Source: Lewinellaceae bacterium (GTDB lineage Bacteria; Bacteroidota; Bacteroidia; Chitinophagales; Saprospiraceae). From it: 40,152 bases of DNA. The stretch lies in contig JACJYR010000009.1 in assembly GCA_020636005.1 (NCBI GenBank), positions 1-40,152 of the forward strand. The letters run 5' to 3'. Position 1 is the first letter of the stretch, and each line of letters starts with the position of its first letter. Positions 22,806 to 31,711 of this stretch are shown here, piece by piece. A model generated the notes under the pieces. It did not search any database. It was not told the DNA's origin and saw only the letters and a program-made list of their open reading frames with translations. Position numbers and translations under genes: made by a program.

Positions 22806-23030
22806 ATGACACACACCTTCATAGTCGACGGCATGACCTGCCAGCACTGCGTCTAAACCCTGACCCGGCTACTGCTGGACATCAAAGGCGTACAATCCGC
22901 CGAAGTGACGCTCGAACCGCCCCGTGCCACCATCCATATTTCCCACCCGGTTTCACTGGACGCCATCAACCAGGAGTTGTCGGAATGGAGCAACTACCAA
23001 CTGGCCGAGCTGGAGGTGAAAACAGCCTGA
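22806..23030 (+). pseudogene. Heavy-metal-associated (HMA) domain gene with in-frame stop
   Basis: The 75-codon frame reads MTHTFIVDGMTCQHCV, then TAA at 22854-22856, then TLTRLLLDIKGVQSAEVTLE through to YQLAELEVKTA. This is a complete copper-chaperone-like HMA domain with the metal motif MTCQHC. The stop replaces a codon that is often Lys in this family (AAA to TAA needs one change). Downstream, 23065-23140 encodes a membrane-helix end (RYVFLFGLILTLVLTFFMRA), as in Bacteroidota HMA proteins fused to membrane domains. This supports a decayed larger gene. No other gene lies in 22674-23290. Confidence 0.75.
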
Positions 23031-23290
23031 GCTACTTTCTGCTGGAAAAAGACTTGAAACCAGGCCCGGTACGTGTTCCTCTTCGGGCTGATATTGACTT
23101 TGGTGCTGACCTTTTTCATGCGGGCGGCACTCGTGAAATGAGAGAAAAACTCACCAACCTTTAATTCCATCCCATTGTGACCTTCCGCTTGGTCATTGTC
23201 CTTTCTCCATCAGGGAGTTGGTGCCTGTTTTTTTAACCAAAATGAACGGCATCATCCCTTATCAACACAACCCAAATTGAATTACCCTAG

Positions 23291-23944
23291 ATGAAGAATT
23301 GGCTTCAAATAAAGCTTTATTGGGGGTTTGCTTTTATGTTTTCTGCCCAGATCTGCCTGGCTCAAAACGAGAATCACTGGGTATTGAAAAGTTGCAAGGA
23401 TGGCGTCAGTGTCTATACCCGCGACGTGCCACACTCCAATTTAAAGGAGATGAAAATGTCCGGCACCGTGAAATCAAGCTTGGCGGGTTTTATCGCCGCC
23501 TTGACCGGCCCCGAACTGGACGACCCTTCTTTCGCAGTGACCGAACTTAATATTTACCACGATGGTGTGCCTTACATGCGCTCTACCATTGACTTCCCTT
23601 TTCCAATAAAAAACCGTGATCTGATTACTTACGGCATCCGCACCCAAGACCCCAAAACAGGCGTCGTCACCATCAAAACCACCTCCGTGGCCGATGCCTA
23701 TCCCGAACAGGATGGCTATGTGCGCATGCCCCTGCTCAATGCCAAATGGGTACTGACCCCGCTCGGCAACGGGGAATTGCAGGCCGATTATTTCTTCCGA
23801 TCCGACCCTGGCGGCAGCATCCCCGATTGGGTAACCAACCTGATGATGACCATTGGCCCTCCCCAAACCTTTAAGGAAATAAAGGGATTGGCAGAAAAGC
23901 CCGCTTATCAGGAAAAAACCATTGAGGGGGTTACTGAAAAATAA
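23291..23944 (+). CDS. START-domain protein with signal peptide
   Basis: 217 residues. The N-terminus ends FMFSAQICLAQNENHW, a signal peptide, so the protein is exported. The mature part is a START/SRPBCC-like lipid-binding domain: WVLKSCKDGVSVYTRDVPHS, LKEMKMSGTVKSSLAGF, PYMRSTIDFPFPIKNRDLI (the conserved P-x-x-N-R-D turn), and a C-terminal amphipathic helix. Secreted START proteins occur widely in Bacteroidota and are thought to bind hydrophobic ligands in the periplasm; the ligand is unknown. It has no close operon partner, with relics on both sides. Confidence 0.88.
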   Translation: MKNWLQIKLYWGFAFMFSAQICLAQNENHWVLKSCKDGVSVYTRDVPHSNLKEMKMSGTVKSSLAGFIAALTGPELDDPSFAVTELNIYHDGVPYMRSTIDFPFPIKNRDLITYGIRTQDPKTGVVTIKTTSVADAYPEQDGYVRMPLLNAKWVLTPLGNGELQADYFFRSDPGGSIPDWVTNLMMTIGPPQTFKEIKGLAEKPAYQEKTIEGVTEK

Positions 23945-24067
23945 TGCGCCAGGATTGAGGAAGACGCATGACTGAAAAATTACCTATCAATGGCACTACA
24001 TATTTCGAAGCTAAAAATACCTTCCCAAACCTCCATTTCATTGAAGGGGGCTTTGCATTGCTGATGA

Positions 24068-24181
24068 TCGGCTATCGTCCTATCCTTTTTGGTCTGCGTT
24101 TTCACCGGTGTTTTCTTTGGGTATTACCCGGCCTTGAAGGCGTTGAGGCTGGATCCGATTGAGGCGCTGCATTATGAGTAG
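24068..24181 (+). pseudogene. C-terminal remnant of a MacB/FtsX-type ABC permease
   Basis: The frame reads SAIVLSFLVCVFTGVFFGYY then PALKALRLDPIEALHYE and stop. This is the highly conserved end of MacB-like ABC transporter permeases (last membrane helix, then YPA..A..LDPIEALRYE). A stop precedes it in frame and nothing of the rest of the gene remains. The rest of 23945-24285 is non-coding. Confidence 0.75.
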
Positions 24182-24285
24182 TGGATAAAGACCAGCATAG
24201 AAGCAATAGGTCAGACTTCCAGTGGTTTCAGAGTCTGTAACTTTGCCTGCTTTTTTTATCCAATCAAACGTAACTTTCCACCTTC

Positions 24286-25149
24286 ATGAAAGAAAAAATC
24301 TTCGGCGACATCGAGACCATGATACTCTTCCTGAGCATCATCGGCGCTACGATTGCCATAGCCACCTCCGTCAATATTTTCCTGAACCGGGCCGTGCGGC
24401 GCACCCTCAAGCGCATGGATGCCGACATGACGAACTACGTTTTCCTCCGGCACTTCGTCGTCGGGTTGATTTACCTCGTGGGCATCGGCTGGGCGTTCCT
24501 CGTTTTACCTACTTTTAAAACGGTTGCCCACACGCTGCTCACCGGCGCCGGCATCGTCGCCATCGTGGCGGGGTTGGCCTCGCAGCAGGCATTGAGCAAC
24601 ATCACCAGCGGGCTGTTCATGGTCATTTTCAAACCCTTCCGGGTCAACGACCGCATCTCTATCCGGGGCACCATGACCGGCACGGTGGAGGACATCACCC
24701 TGCGCCACACCATCATTCGGGATATGGACAACAACCGCATCATCATCCCCAACTCCGTGCTCGGCAACGAAATCATCGTCAACACCAACCTGGCCGATAC
24801 GACCGTCTGCCGTAAAATAGACATTGGCATCGGCTATAGCTCCGACATCGACCGGGCGCTTGGCATCATGCGGGAGGAAGTGTTGAAACACCCGCTGCAT
24901 ATTGTCCCCGAACCAAACTCCCGTTCCGTTAGCCACGACCCCGATGTGTTCACCCAGATCCTGTCGCTCTCCGAAAGCTCGGTGGTACTGCGGGTATGGG
25001 CATGGACAAACAGTGAAAATGACGCTATCCGGATGGAGGGCGACCTGCTGAAAAGCATCAAGGCGAGGTTTGATGAGGAAGGCATTGAGATTCCATTTCC
25101 GCAGCGGGTGGTTTCGTTTAAAAATTTCCCGTCCGACCAGAAAAATTAA
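24286..25149 (+). CDS. MscS-family mechanosensitive channel
   Basis: 287 residues. Membrane helices lie near residues 8-28, 45-68 and 75-105. The pore-lining third helix has the Ala/Gly-rich packing AGIVAIVAGLASQQALSN, followed by the beta domain FKPFRVNDRISIRGTMTGTV and RHTIIRDMDNNRIIIPNSVLG, and an alpha/beta C-terminal domain ending IPFPQRVV. This is the small MscS architecture, acting as an osmotic safety valve in the inner membrane. It is convergent with the small lipoprotein gene on the opposite strand, 21 bases away. Confidence 0.94.
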   Translation: MKEKIFGDIETMILFLSIIGATIAIATSVNIFLNRAVRRTLKRMDADMTNYVFLRHFVVGLIYLVGIGWAFLVLPTFKTVAHTLLTGAGIVAIVAGLASQQALSNITSGLFMVIFKPFRVNDRISIRGTMTGTVEDITLRHTIIRDMDNNRIIIPNSVLGNEIIVNTNLADTTVCRKIDIGIGYSSDIDRALGIMREEVLKHPLHIVPEPNSRSVSHDPDVFTQILSLSESSVVLRVWAWTNSENDAIRMEGDLLKSIKARFDEEGIEIPFPQRVVSFKNFPSDQKN

Positions 25150-25170
25150 TTGGTTGGTGATCAATGACAA

Positions 25171-25416
25171 TCACTCCCCTTTATCACCCTTTTTATTTTG
25201 AGGGCGGAAAGCTGGATTTTCTTCTACGATGGTGTCCTGGTCTCCAACGTCTTTTGTGGCGTCCCGTACTTCCGCATCTTTTGGCGTATCGGTTTCCACC
25301 TTTTCATCCAGTTTTACGTCTGCCTTTGGCAAGGGTTGGTTGCAGGAGTTGCACTGGGTAGCCCATAGCGGGACGGCCAGCAGCAGGAGTAGCCTGAAAA
25401 ATGGTTTCATTCGCAT
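25171..25416 (-). CDS. Small charged lipoprotein
   Basis: 81 residues. The signal FFRLLLLLAVPLWATQCNSC suggests lipidation or export, and is followed by an acidic/basic low-complexity tail (KADVKLDEKVETDTPKDAEV). No family is recognised. Its start may be the ATG at 25416 or the one two codons later. It is convergent with mscS and divergent from mprF, so it is a single-gene unit. Confidence 0.65.
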   Translation of the reverse strand: MRMKPFFRLLLLLAVPLWATQCNSCNQPLPKADVKLDEKVETDTPKDAEVRDATKDVGDQDTIVEENPAFRPQNKKGDKGE

Positions 25417-25469
25417 AGCTTTTTACTTTTAAGTAACGATGAAAAAATAACTTCACCATTTTGATTTTG

Positions 25470-25497
25470 AAAACCCCAGCAATGGAGGGGTTTTTTA
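25470..25497. terminator. Terminator-like hairpin in the divergent mprF leader
   Basis: AAAACCCC pairs with GGGGTTTT around a 9-base loop, with T residues following on the plus strand. Confidence 0.6.
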
Positions 25498-25530
25498 AAA
25501 ATAATCCCGATGTGAAATCGGGATTATTTT
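25498..25530. terminator. Second hairpin, bidirectional terminator shape
   Basis: A perfect 14-bp stem AAAATAATCCCGAT/ATCGGGATTATTTT with a 5-base loop, ending in T on the plus strand and preceded by A. It lies about 97 bases before the mprF ATG. Confidence 0.75.
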
Positions 25531-25626
25531 TCCTTCGATCCTAAAGATAACCCTCCGGATGTGGGTCACACCACAATTCGAAAAAAGTGACCTTTTCATT
25601 TCCTTTTATCTTTTCACCAAAAACAA

Positions 25627-28209
25627 ATGGGCAAAACCCTACTCTACATTAAAACCAACCAGAAAGTCCTCCTCCAAATCGCCCTGGCCCTGCTCTTCGT
25701 CGGGCTGGGCATTTACTTCCTGCGGCACGAGCGGGCGGAAGTCCACAAAGTCGCCGAAGCGCTGTTGCAGGCAGATGCCCTTTGGGTGCTGTTTGGAATG
25801 GGATTGCTGGCACTGTTCGTAGCCGTGCAGGGTTTGATGTATGTGTACAGCTTTCGCGCCATTGGGCAAAATATTGGCCTCGGCACGGCCTCGGCGCTGT
25901 ACCTGAAGCGCAACCTCATCAGCGTGTTCCTGCCCGCCGGGCTGCTCACCAACATGCTTTTTTTCAATGAGGAAATGGAGCGGAAGGAGGGCGTCACGCA
26001 GACGCAGACCTATTTCGCATCGTCCATTTTCAGCGTTTGTTCCATCCTGTCGGCGGTCATGGTGGGATTACCGGCGCTGCTGTGGTTGCTGCTGAAAAGC
26101 CAGTTGTCAGGCGAGATAGCGGCGGGTATTTTGCTCACCGTTGCTTCATTGGCAGGGCTTTATTTTTTGGCGAAAAGCCTAATAAAAAAGGGCGCTATCT
26201 ATCGCTTTTTACAAAAAAAAGCACCCCCTTTCGCACAGGTCATTGACCAGTTGGAAAGCCATGTGTTCGACGTCCGTTCATTTTGGGTAGTGGTCGCCTT
26301 GTCCTGTGTCATCGAGGCCATTGGCATTGCCCATCTTTATATTGCTATGGAAGCGCTGGGGAACGGGGCGACCTTGACGGCAGCGGTCATCGGCTACGCC
26401 ATCGTGCTTTTGCTGTTGATGAGTTCGCCATTTCTGCGCGGCATAGGGGCCATCGAAGTGGCGCTGACGTATGCCCTCACTCAATTTGGGTTTTCGACAG
26501 TGGAGGCCGTATCCATTGCCATGCTGTTCCGCTTTTTTGAGTTTTGGTCATTACTGGTATTGGGTGCGGTGGTACTGGTGGTACACCGGGGCGCCTTGCT
26601 GGTCCGGGTGTTCCCGGCGCTGCTGTTGTTTGCCCTCGGTGTGGTCAATATCCTGAGCGCCATCACGCCCGCCGTGCCGGAGCGGTTGCATATATTGAAA
26701 GAATACCTGCCCATCGAGGCTGTCCATGCGTCCACCTATTTCGTGCTGTTTTCAGGGGTGCTGATGCTCGGCGTGGGCGCTTACCTGCTGCGCGGCCTCC
26801 GCAATGCGTGGTGGATGGCGGTCGTGCTGGCAGCGCTTTCGTTGTTCACGCATTTGACAAAAGGTATTGACTATGAAGAGGCCATTCTTGCCTTCATTGT
26901 GCTGGCGAGCCTGCTGTACGAGCGGAAGCAATATTTCATCAAAACCGACCTGCGGCTGGCACGGCGAAGCTTTTTTCCCGGACTGGTGGCAGTGGGCGGC
27001 GTGATTTTGTTCGGGACGGTGGGTTTCTTCTTTTTGGATGCCAGGCATTTCAATACCGACTTTACGTTGTGGCAATCTTTTCAGGAATCCCTCTCCACTT
27101 TTTTGCTGTTGAATGTTGACCTGGCGCCCGTCACTACTTTTGGAAAAGAATTCCTCTACGGCATGAATTTCCTCGGCGGTTCGACGCTGGCCTACATGGT
27201 TTTCCTGTTGCTCCGCCCGCTCGTCCACCGCCCGCCGACCAAAGCGGACGACCGCCTCCGGGCGCAGGCCCTGGTGGAAAAATATGGCCGCTCCCCCCTT
27301 GATTATTTTAAAACCTATTCCGACAAAACCTTTTGGTTCAGCGAAGACGGCGAGGGCTTCGTGGCCTATAAAACCAGCCGCAGCTATGCCATCGTGCTGG
27401 AAGCCCCCGTCTGCCAGGACGAGGCGGCGATGGTCGCCATCGTGCCCGCCTTTGAGCGTTGGTGCCGGCAAAACGGGCTGCGGACGGCCTGGTACAGGAT
27501 ACCCGCCAATGCCGTCCGTGTTTTTGAAAAACTGGGCAAAAAAACGCTGCCCATCGGCGAGGACGCTACCGTGAACCTTGACACGTTCACCCTGCAGGGC
27601 AGCGATAAAAAACCGCTCCGCAATGTGCTGAACCGGCTGACGAAAGAGGGCTATGTCTTCCGCACCTACGACCCGCCGCAGCGCGATGGCTTCCTTCAGC
27701 AGCTAAAGGCCGTGAGCGACGAGTGGCTGAAAGACACCGGGCGTGGCGAATTGCTTTTTTCGCAGGGGCTTTTCGATGAAAAAGAGCTGAAAAACCAGCC
27801 CATTTTCACCATCGAAAACCAGGAGGGGAAAATCGAGGGCTTCGTGAACATCATCCCGAACTACGCCCCCGGCGAGGCCAACTTCGACCTCATGCGCAAA
27901 ACAGAAGATGCCCCGAACGGCACAATGGATTTCCTGTTCGTCAATATGTTCGAGACGCTGAAAAAACAGGGCTTCCGGCGCTGCAACCTCGGCATGGTGC
28001 CCATGAGCGGCATTGACGACCCGGACAACGTGCAGGAGCGCATCATCAAACTGGCCTACGAGCGCATCCGGCAATTTTCACATTACAAAAGCCTGCGTTT
28101 TTTCAAGGAAAAATTCGACCCGGAGTGGCAGATGATGCACCTGGTGTACAGTGCGCCGTTCGATTTGGTGTATTTGCCGGGGGCGCTGGAAAGGGTGATG
28201 GAAGAGTGA
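25627..28209 (+). CDS. mprF: MprF-like aminoacyl-phosphatidylglycerol synthase/flippase
   Basis: 860 residues. About the first 530 residues are a polytopic flippase region with many hydrophobic helices (for example IALALLFVGLGIYFLRHE at the start and LMYVYSFRAIGQNIGLGTA, where MprF has its conserved second segment). From about 545 to the end lies the soluble DUF2156/GNAT-like transferase domain: YGRSPLDYFKTYSDKTFWF, GEGFVAYKTSRSYAIVLEAP, TFTLQGSDKKPLRNVLNRL, and NFDLMRKTEDAPNGTMDFLF near the end. MprF transfers Lys or Ala from aminoacyl-tRNA to phosphatidylglycerol and flips it, lowering surface charge and giving resistance to cationic peptides. The leader has two terminator-like hairpins. 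Confidence 0.95.
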   Translation: MGKTLLYIKTNQKVLLQIALALLFVGLGIYFLRHERAEVHKVAEALLQADALWVLFGMGLLALFVAVQGLMYVYSFRAIGQNIGLGTASALYLKRNLISVFLPAGLLTNMLFFNEEMERKEGVTQTQTYFASSIFSVCSILSAVMVGLPALLWLLLKSQLSGEIAAGILLTVASLAGLYFLAKSLIKKGAIYRFLQKKAPPFAQVIDQLESHVFDVRSFWVVVALSCVIEAIGIAHLYIAMEALGNGATLTAAVIGYAIVLLLLMSSPFLRGIGAIEVALTYALTQFGFSTVEAVSIAMLFRFFEFWSLLVLGAVVLVVHRGALLVRVFPALLLFALGVVNILSAITPAVPERLHILKEYLPIEAVHASTYFVLFSGVLMLGVGAYLLRGLRNAWWMAVVLAALSLFTHLTKGIDYEEAILAFIVLASLLYERKQYFIKTDLRLARRSFFPGLVAVGGVILFGTVGFFFLDARHFNTDFTLWQSFQESLSTFLLLNVDLAPVTTFGKEFLYGMNFLGGSTLAYMVFLLLRPLVHRPPTKADDRLRAQALVEKYGRSPLDYFKTYSDKTFWFSEDGEGFVAYKTSRSYAIVLEAPVCQDEAAMVAIVPAFERWCRQNGLRTAWYRIPANAVRVFEKLGKKTLPIGEDATVNLDTFTLQGSDKKPLRNVLNRLTKEGYVFRTYDPPQRDGFLQQLKAVSDEWLKDTGRGELLFSQGLFDEKELKNQPIFTIENQEGKIEGFVNIIPNYAPGEANFDLMRKTEDAPNGTMDFLFVNMFETLKKQGFRRCNLGMVPMSGIDDPDNVQERIIKLAYERIRQFSHYKSLRFFKEKFDPEWQMMHLVYSAPFDLVYLPGALERVMEE

Positions 28210-28238
28210 GGTTTCCGGTTTTTTTTAAAATGAAGGAA

Positions 28239-28550
28239 TTATTTCGCCGGCGAGGCCTGGCCTGATGCTGCCTGGCGCATAGCTTTAATCATTTTGCCGA
28301 GGTCGTCCATGTGTTCGATGATGCCGAAATGGGCGAGTTGGGAGGAGACGGCACCGAAGCGGCCGGCGTCGAGGCGTTCGTGGAGTTTTTTCCGTCTGAG
28401 GAGTATCATTTTATCGTACTCCCCATTGTAAAACCGGAAATGTTCCTCGTTACTTTTGTCCTCGAATCCGAGTTTAATCAAAGCATTTGAAAGCTCGGCA
28501 AAGGTCGGTTCCATATCTTCAAAAACGCTTATGATAGCCATATTTATCAT
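28239..28550 (-). CDS. Small HicA-like protein, unknown
   Basis: 103 residues. The core TFAELSNALIKLGFEDKSNEEHFRFY then KMILLRRKKLHERLDAGRFGAVSSQLAHFGI recalls the small alpha-beta fold of HicA-like RNA-binding toxins (helix, K.LGF, a strand with H.F, then a C-terminal helix). The similarity is pattern-level only. The C-terminus is a separate amphipathic helix with an Ala/Ser/Gln tail. Its start (28550, or the ATG at 28541) overlaps the end of the DUF4365 gene on the same strand, so the two are translationally coupled. A toxin or defence role is a guess from this pairing. Confidence 0.65.
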   Translation of the reverse strand: MINMAIISVFEDMEPTFAELSNALIKLGFEDKSNEEHFRFYNGEYDKMILLRRKKLHERLDAGRFGAVSSQLAHFGIIEHMDDLGKMIKAMRQAASGQASPAK

Positions 28551-29010
28551 TTTTATTAATTCGCAAATTCTTTACGCTTTCAGGGGTGAAATGGTTGTCA
28601 GCCGGAATGTAAACACGCATAAATTTATGCATATCCTTCAACAAAAACCGGTTCTCCCTAAAATAAGCTTCCAAGTCTAAATAGAATCCCGTGTCATTTT
28701 GGGCATCATACAACACAACGACAACGGGCATATCCTCATCCAACCAGAGTTCAAGGTCTCTTTTATCCAGTTTCAATATGTATCCATTTTTTTGTTTTGA
28801 GAACCGAAGGTGGTCAGTTGCTTTCACTTGTATGAAGAAAATACCGTCTTCCGTCTGCCCTGTTTCATCAAAAGTAAAAACGTGCTCGTCGTAACTGTAC
28901 TGTCGCATGGTGTAGCGCTCGAACGTGCAAAACCCTAGCAAAACCTGTTTTTCCACAAAATTGTAGCTGAGGTCTTCGATGACGTGCTGGCGGGTTCGGA
29001 GTTTTCTCAT
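28519..29010 (-). CDS. DUF4365 protein, PD-(D/E)XK-like
   Basis: 163 residues from the ATG at 29010 (MRKLRTRQHVIEDLSYNFVE); the open frame extends 23 codons upstream but without family sequence. The conserved core is DEHVFTFDETGQTEDGIFFIQVKATDHL. The IQVK part fits the Q-x-K form of the PD-(D/E)XK nuclease active site, and RDLELWLDEDMPVVVVLYD is the usual next block of DUF4365. These proteins are common in defence islands and mobile regions and are presumed nucleases. The gene overlaps the small HicA-like gene by 32 bases. Confidence 0.82.
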   Translation of the reverse strand: MRKLRTRQHVIEDLSYNFVEKQVLLGFCTFERYTMRQYSYDEHVFTFDETGQTEDGIFFIQVKATDHLRFSKQKNGYILKLDKRDLELWLDEDMPVVVVLYDAQNDTGFYLDLEAYFRENRFLLKDMHKFMRVYIPADNHFTPESVKNLRINKNDKYGYHKRF

Positions 29011-29222
29011 GTCGTTCCTTCGATTTTGTTTTTGCAAATTTAACACTCGGGTTCCGGATTTTACACCAAAATATTGCACTTCAAAAAAACATCCACCAGC
29101 CCCGGTTATTGCGTTTTTTCGGATTGAAAATCAGTACTTTGTAGCTGTTTATAAAATCTGTGAACAAGTAGTATTTTCCCCGAAAAATGTCATTTTTGGC
29201 CTTCAAATCACAACCCGCTAAC

Positions 29223-31085
29223 ATGAATTTTTTCAAAAAAACGCTACCCATCCTGCTGCTGGCGGCATTTCAACTCCAGGCCCAAACCACCCTGCCCATC
29301 CCCCGCAACATCCGGTCAACTTTTGAAAAAGGCACCCGGAGCCTCACCGGGCAGCCGGGCGAAAAGTATTGGCAGAACTTCGCCACTTACGACCTGCACA
29401 TCAACTTCACGCCAAAAACAAGGCTCATCAGCGGCACGGCGGACATCGTTTACACCAACAACAGCCCGGATACGCTGCGAGAGATCCATTTCAAGCTGTA
29501 CCCGAATTTGTACAAAAAAGGCTCGCCACGCTTGTCGCTTTTCCATTCGGAAGATACGGGCGACGGCATGTCCATTGAAAAAATCACCCTCAACGGACAA
29601 GTGCAGGACGCCGGCGCTGCCCGCGTCCAGGGCACCGAAATGGACGTCCGCATACAGCCGTTGCTGCCAGGGAGCCAGGTGCGCTTTTCCATTGATTTCT
29701 CTTATGTATTAAACAAAGGCTCGCACCAGCGCACCGGCGAAATTGAGGACGGTGCTTATTTCATCGCCTACTTTTTCCCCCGCATCGCAGTCTATGACGA
29801 TGTGGACGGCTGGAACACCAACCCCTACCTCGGCTCCCAGGAATTTTACAACGATTTCTGCAATTTCAAGGCCGACATCACCGTGCCGGACGGCTATGTG
29901 GTATGGGCCACGGGCGACCTGAAAAACTGCGCCGAAGTGTTGAACCCAACCTGCTGCCAACGCCTTGCCGCAGCGGAAACCAAGGACGGTTTTATCAATA
30001 TCATAGACAGTATGGATTTGAAAAAAGGCGGCATCACGGCCAACCATCCCACCAATACTTTCCGCTTTGAGGCAGAGGGCGTGACGGACTTTGTTTTTGC
30101 AATGAGCAATCATTATATGTGGCAATCCACGAGCCTCGTGGTGGACAAAACGACGGGCCGCCGTACGCGGGTGGACGCCGTTTTTAACCCCAAACACCGC
30201 GACTATTTCCGGGTGCTGGGCGATGCCCGTGCCACGGTGGAGGCCATGAGCTACCGCTTCCCGAAATGGCCCTTCCCCTACCCCCACGAAACGGTGTTCG
30301 ACGGCCTCGACCAGATGGAGTACCCAATGATGGTGAACGACAACCCCGTGGAGGATGTGGCGGAGAGCATCGAACTGACCGACCACGAGATTTTCCACAC
30401 GATGTTCCCCTTTTACATGGGCATCAACGAAACGAAATACGGCTGGATGGACGAGGGCTGGGCAACCCTCGGCGAGTGGCTCATCAGCCCCATGATTGAC
30501 CCTTCCATCGTGGATGACTATGGCGTGGAGCGGTACGAACAATCGGCGGGCACGGAGGAGGATTTGCCCATCGTGACATTGACCACGCAGTTGACGGGTA
30601 TGCCTTTTTTCACCAATTCCTACCCCAAGCCTGCCATGGGCTATTTGTTTGTGAAGGATATGCTGGGCGACGAATTGTTCACCAAAGCCCTGCACCACTA
30701 CATCGGCACCTGGCACGGCAAACACCCGCTGCCCTGGGATTTTTTCAACTGCATGAACACGGGCGCCGGGCGCGATATGGACTGGTTCTGGAAAGCCTGG
30801 TTTTTCGACGGCGGCGTGCCCGACCTCGCCATTTCAAAGGTGGAAAAAAAGAAAATCACCATCACCTCCAAAGGCACGAAGCCCGTCCCCATCGACCTGA
30901 CGGTGGAATATGCCGATGGCAGCACCGAGGAAATACACCGCAGCATCGCCGTTTGGGAAAAGGGGACCCGGTCGGTGGACGTGCCGTTTTTACCAAAAAA
31001 AGAAGTAGTGAAAATCACGCTGGGCAACGTGCATGTGCCGGATGTGGAGCAGGGCGACAATGTATGGGAAAAAAGCAAAAACTAA
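29223..31085 (+). CDS. Secreted M1-family metallopeptidase
   Basis: 620 residues from the ATG at 29223 (the frame is open twelve codons further upstream, but here the signal peptide begins: FFKKTLPILLLAAFQLQAQ). An N-terminal beta domain (TYDLHINFTPKTRLISGTADIVYTN) leads to the gluzincin catalytic domain. Its zinc motif is H388-E389-I-F-H392 with the third ligand E411 in WMDEGWATLGEW, the usual 18-residue spacing. The GAMEN-type segment appears as the variant DGLDQMEYPMMV. M1 enzymes are aminopeptidases; this periplasmic form probably degrades peptides. A C-terminal beta domain ends the protein. Confidence 0.93.
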   Translation: MNFFKKTLPILLLAAFQLQAQTTLPIPRNIRSTFEKGTRSLTGQPGEKYWQNFATYDLHINFTPKTRLISGTADIVYTNNSPDTLREIHFKLYPNLYKKGSPRLSLFHSEDTGDGMSIEKITLNGQVQDAGAARVQGTEMDVRIQPLLPGSQVRFSIDFSYVLNKGSHQRTGEIEDGAYFIAYFFPRIAVYDDVDGWNTNPYLGSQEFYNDFCNFKADITVPDGYVVWATGDLKNCAEVLNPTCCQRLAAAETKDGFINIIDSMDLKKGGITANHPTNTFRFEAEGVTDFVFAMSNHYMWQSTSLVVDKTTGRRTRVDAVFNPKHRDYFRVLGDARATVEAMSYRFPKWPFPYPHETVFDGLDQMEYPMMVNDNPVEDVAESIELTDHEIFHTMFPFYMGINETKYGWMDEGWATLGEWLISPMIDPSIVDDYGVERYEQSAGTEEDLPIVTLTTQLTGMPFFTNSYPKPAMGYLFVKDMLGDELFTKALHHYIGTWHGKHPLPWDFFNCMNTGAGRDMDWFWKAWFFDGGVPDLAISKVEKKKITITSKGTKPVPIDLTVEYADGSTEEIHRSIAVWEKGTRSVDVPFLPKKEVVKITLGNVHVPDVEQGDNVWEKSKN

Positions 31086-31180
31086 CCGCCGCGCCGCCCG
31101 CTGCAGGGTCTTCAAATCTGGAAATCGAGGTGGATTTCAGGAAGTCCTGTTTTGCCTGAAAATCAGAGGGCGTCATTTTT

Positions 31181-31555
31181 TTAAAAAATCCACAAGACCA
31201 CAAAACTTGCCACAATCACTGCCCCAAACCCCAACCACAGATAGCGCCGCATGGAGGGGGTGCCCAGCGTCACGCCGTACAGCGCTTTCAGGAAATTATT
31301 GCTGATGGTCGCCTGGATGGTGGCAGCGACGACGATCGGTTCGGCAAAAGTCTGTTTGCCCTGGAACAGGTTGAGCAGGAAAGGGTCAATGTCTGTGACG
31401 CCGACGATGAACGCGAAGGTCCGGTCGGTGCCGAAGAGGAATTTGGTTTTATTTATCTCGTGGTGGCGGCGCTGCTCCAGCCCAATGAGCAGGGCAAACA
31501 GTGCGACCAGCAGGAAGCGCACGAAGTCGGTGGGTATGTTTTCGAAAAAATTCAT
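31181..31555 (-). pseudogene. MgtC/SapB-DUF4010 membrane protein with large in-frame internal deletion
   Basis: 124 residues. The first 50 (FVRFLLVALFALLIGLEQRR, then FLFGTDRTFAFI) are the conserved N-terminus of the MgtC/SapB-DUF4010 family. The next residues (VGVTDIDPFLLNLFQGKQTF, then ISNNFLKALYGV) are its conserved C-terminus. The family is usually about 400 residues; here the middle roughly 290 residues are missing without breaking the frame. Three helices remain, so a small membrane product could still be made, but normal function is unlikely. It is convergent with the M1 peptidase gene. Confidence 0.7.
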
Positions 31556-31711
31556 TGTAAAGTCTTTTCCAACTTTTCAATTCTCATGTCAATAAAAGGG
31601 CATTTTTCCATCAGCGAATTCCTGCCGGACAAAAACGTAAAATTCCTGCTATGTCTCAATGCCGGGGCATTTGAAGCGGAGTTGGTTTTGCTTTTTTCCC
31701 ATGCGATTTTA

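Noticed and set aside
26752..27471. 239-codon minus-strand frame
   Set aside because: Antisense to mprF.
29709..30725. 338-codon minus-strand frame
   Set aside because: Antisense to the M1 peptidase; GC-rich codon structure produces it.
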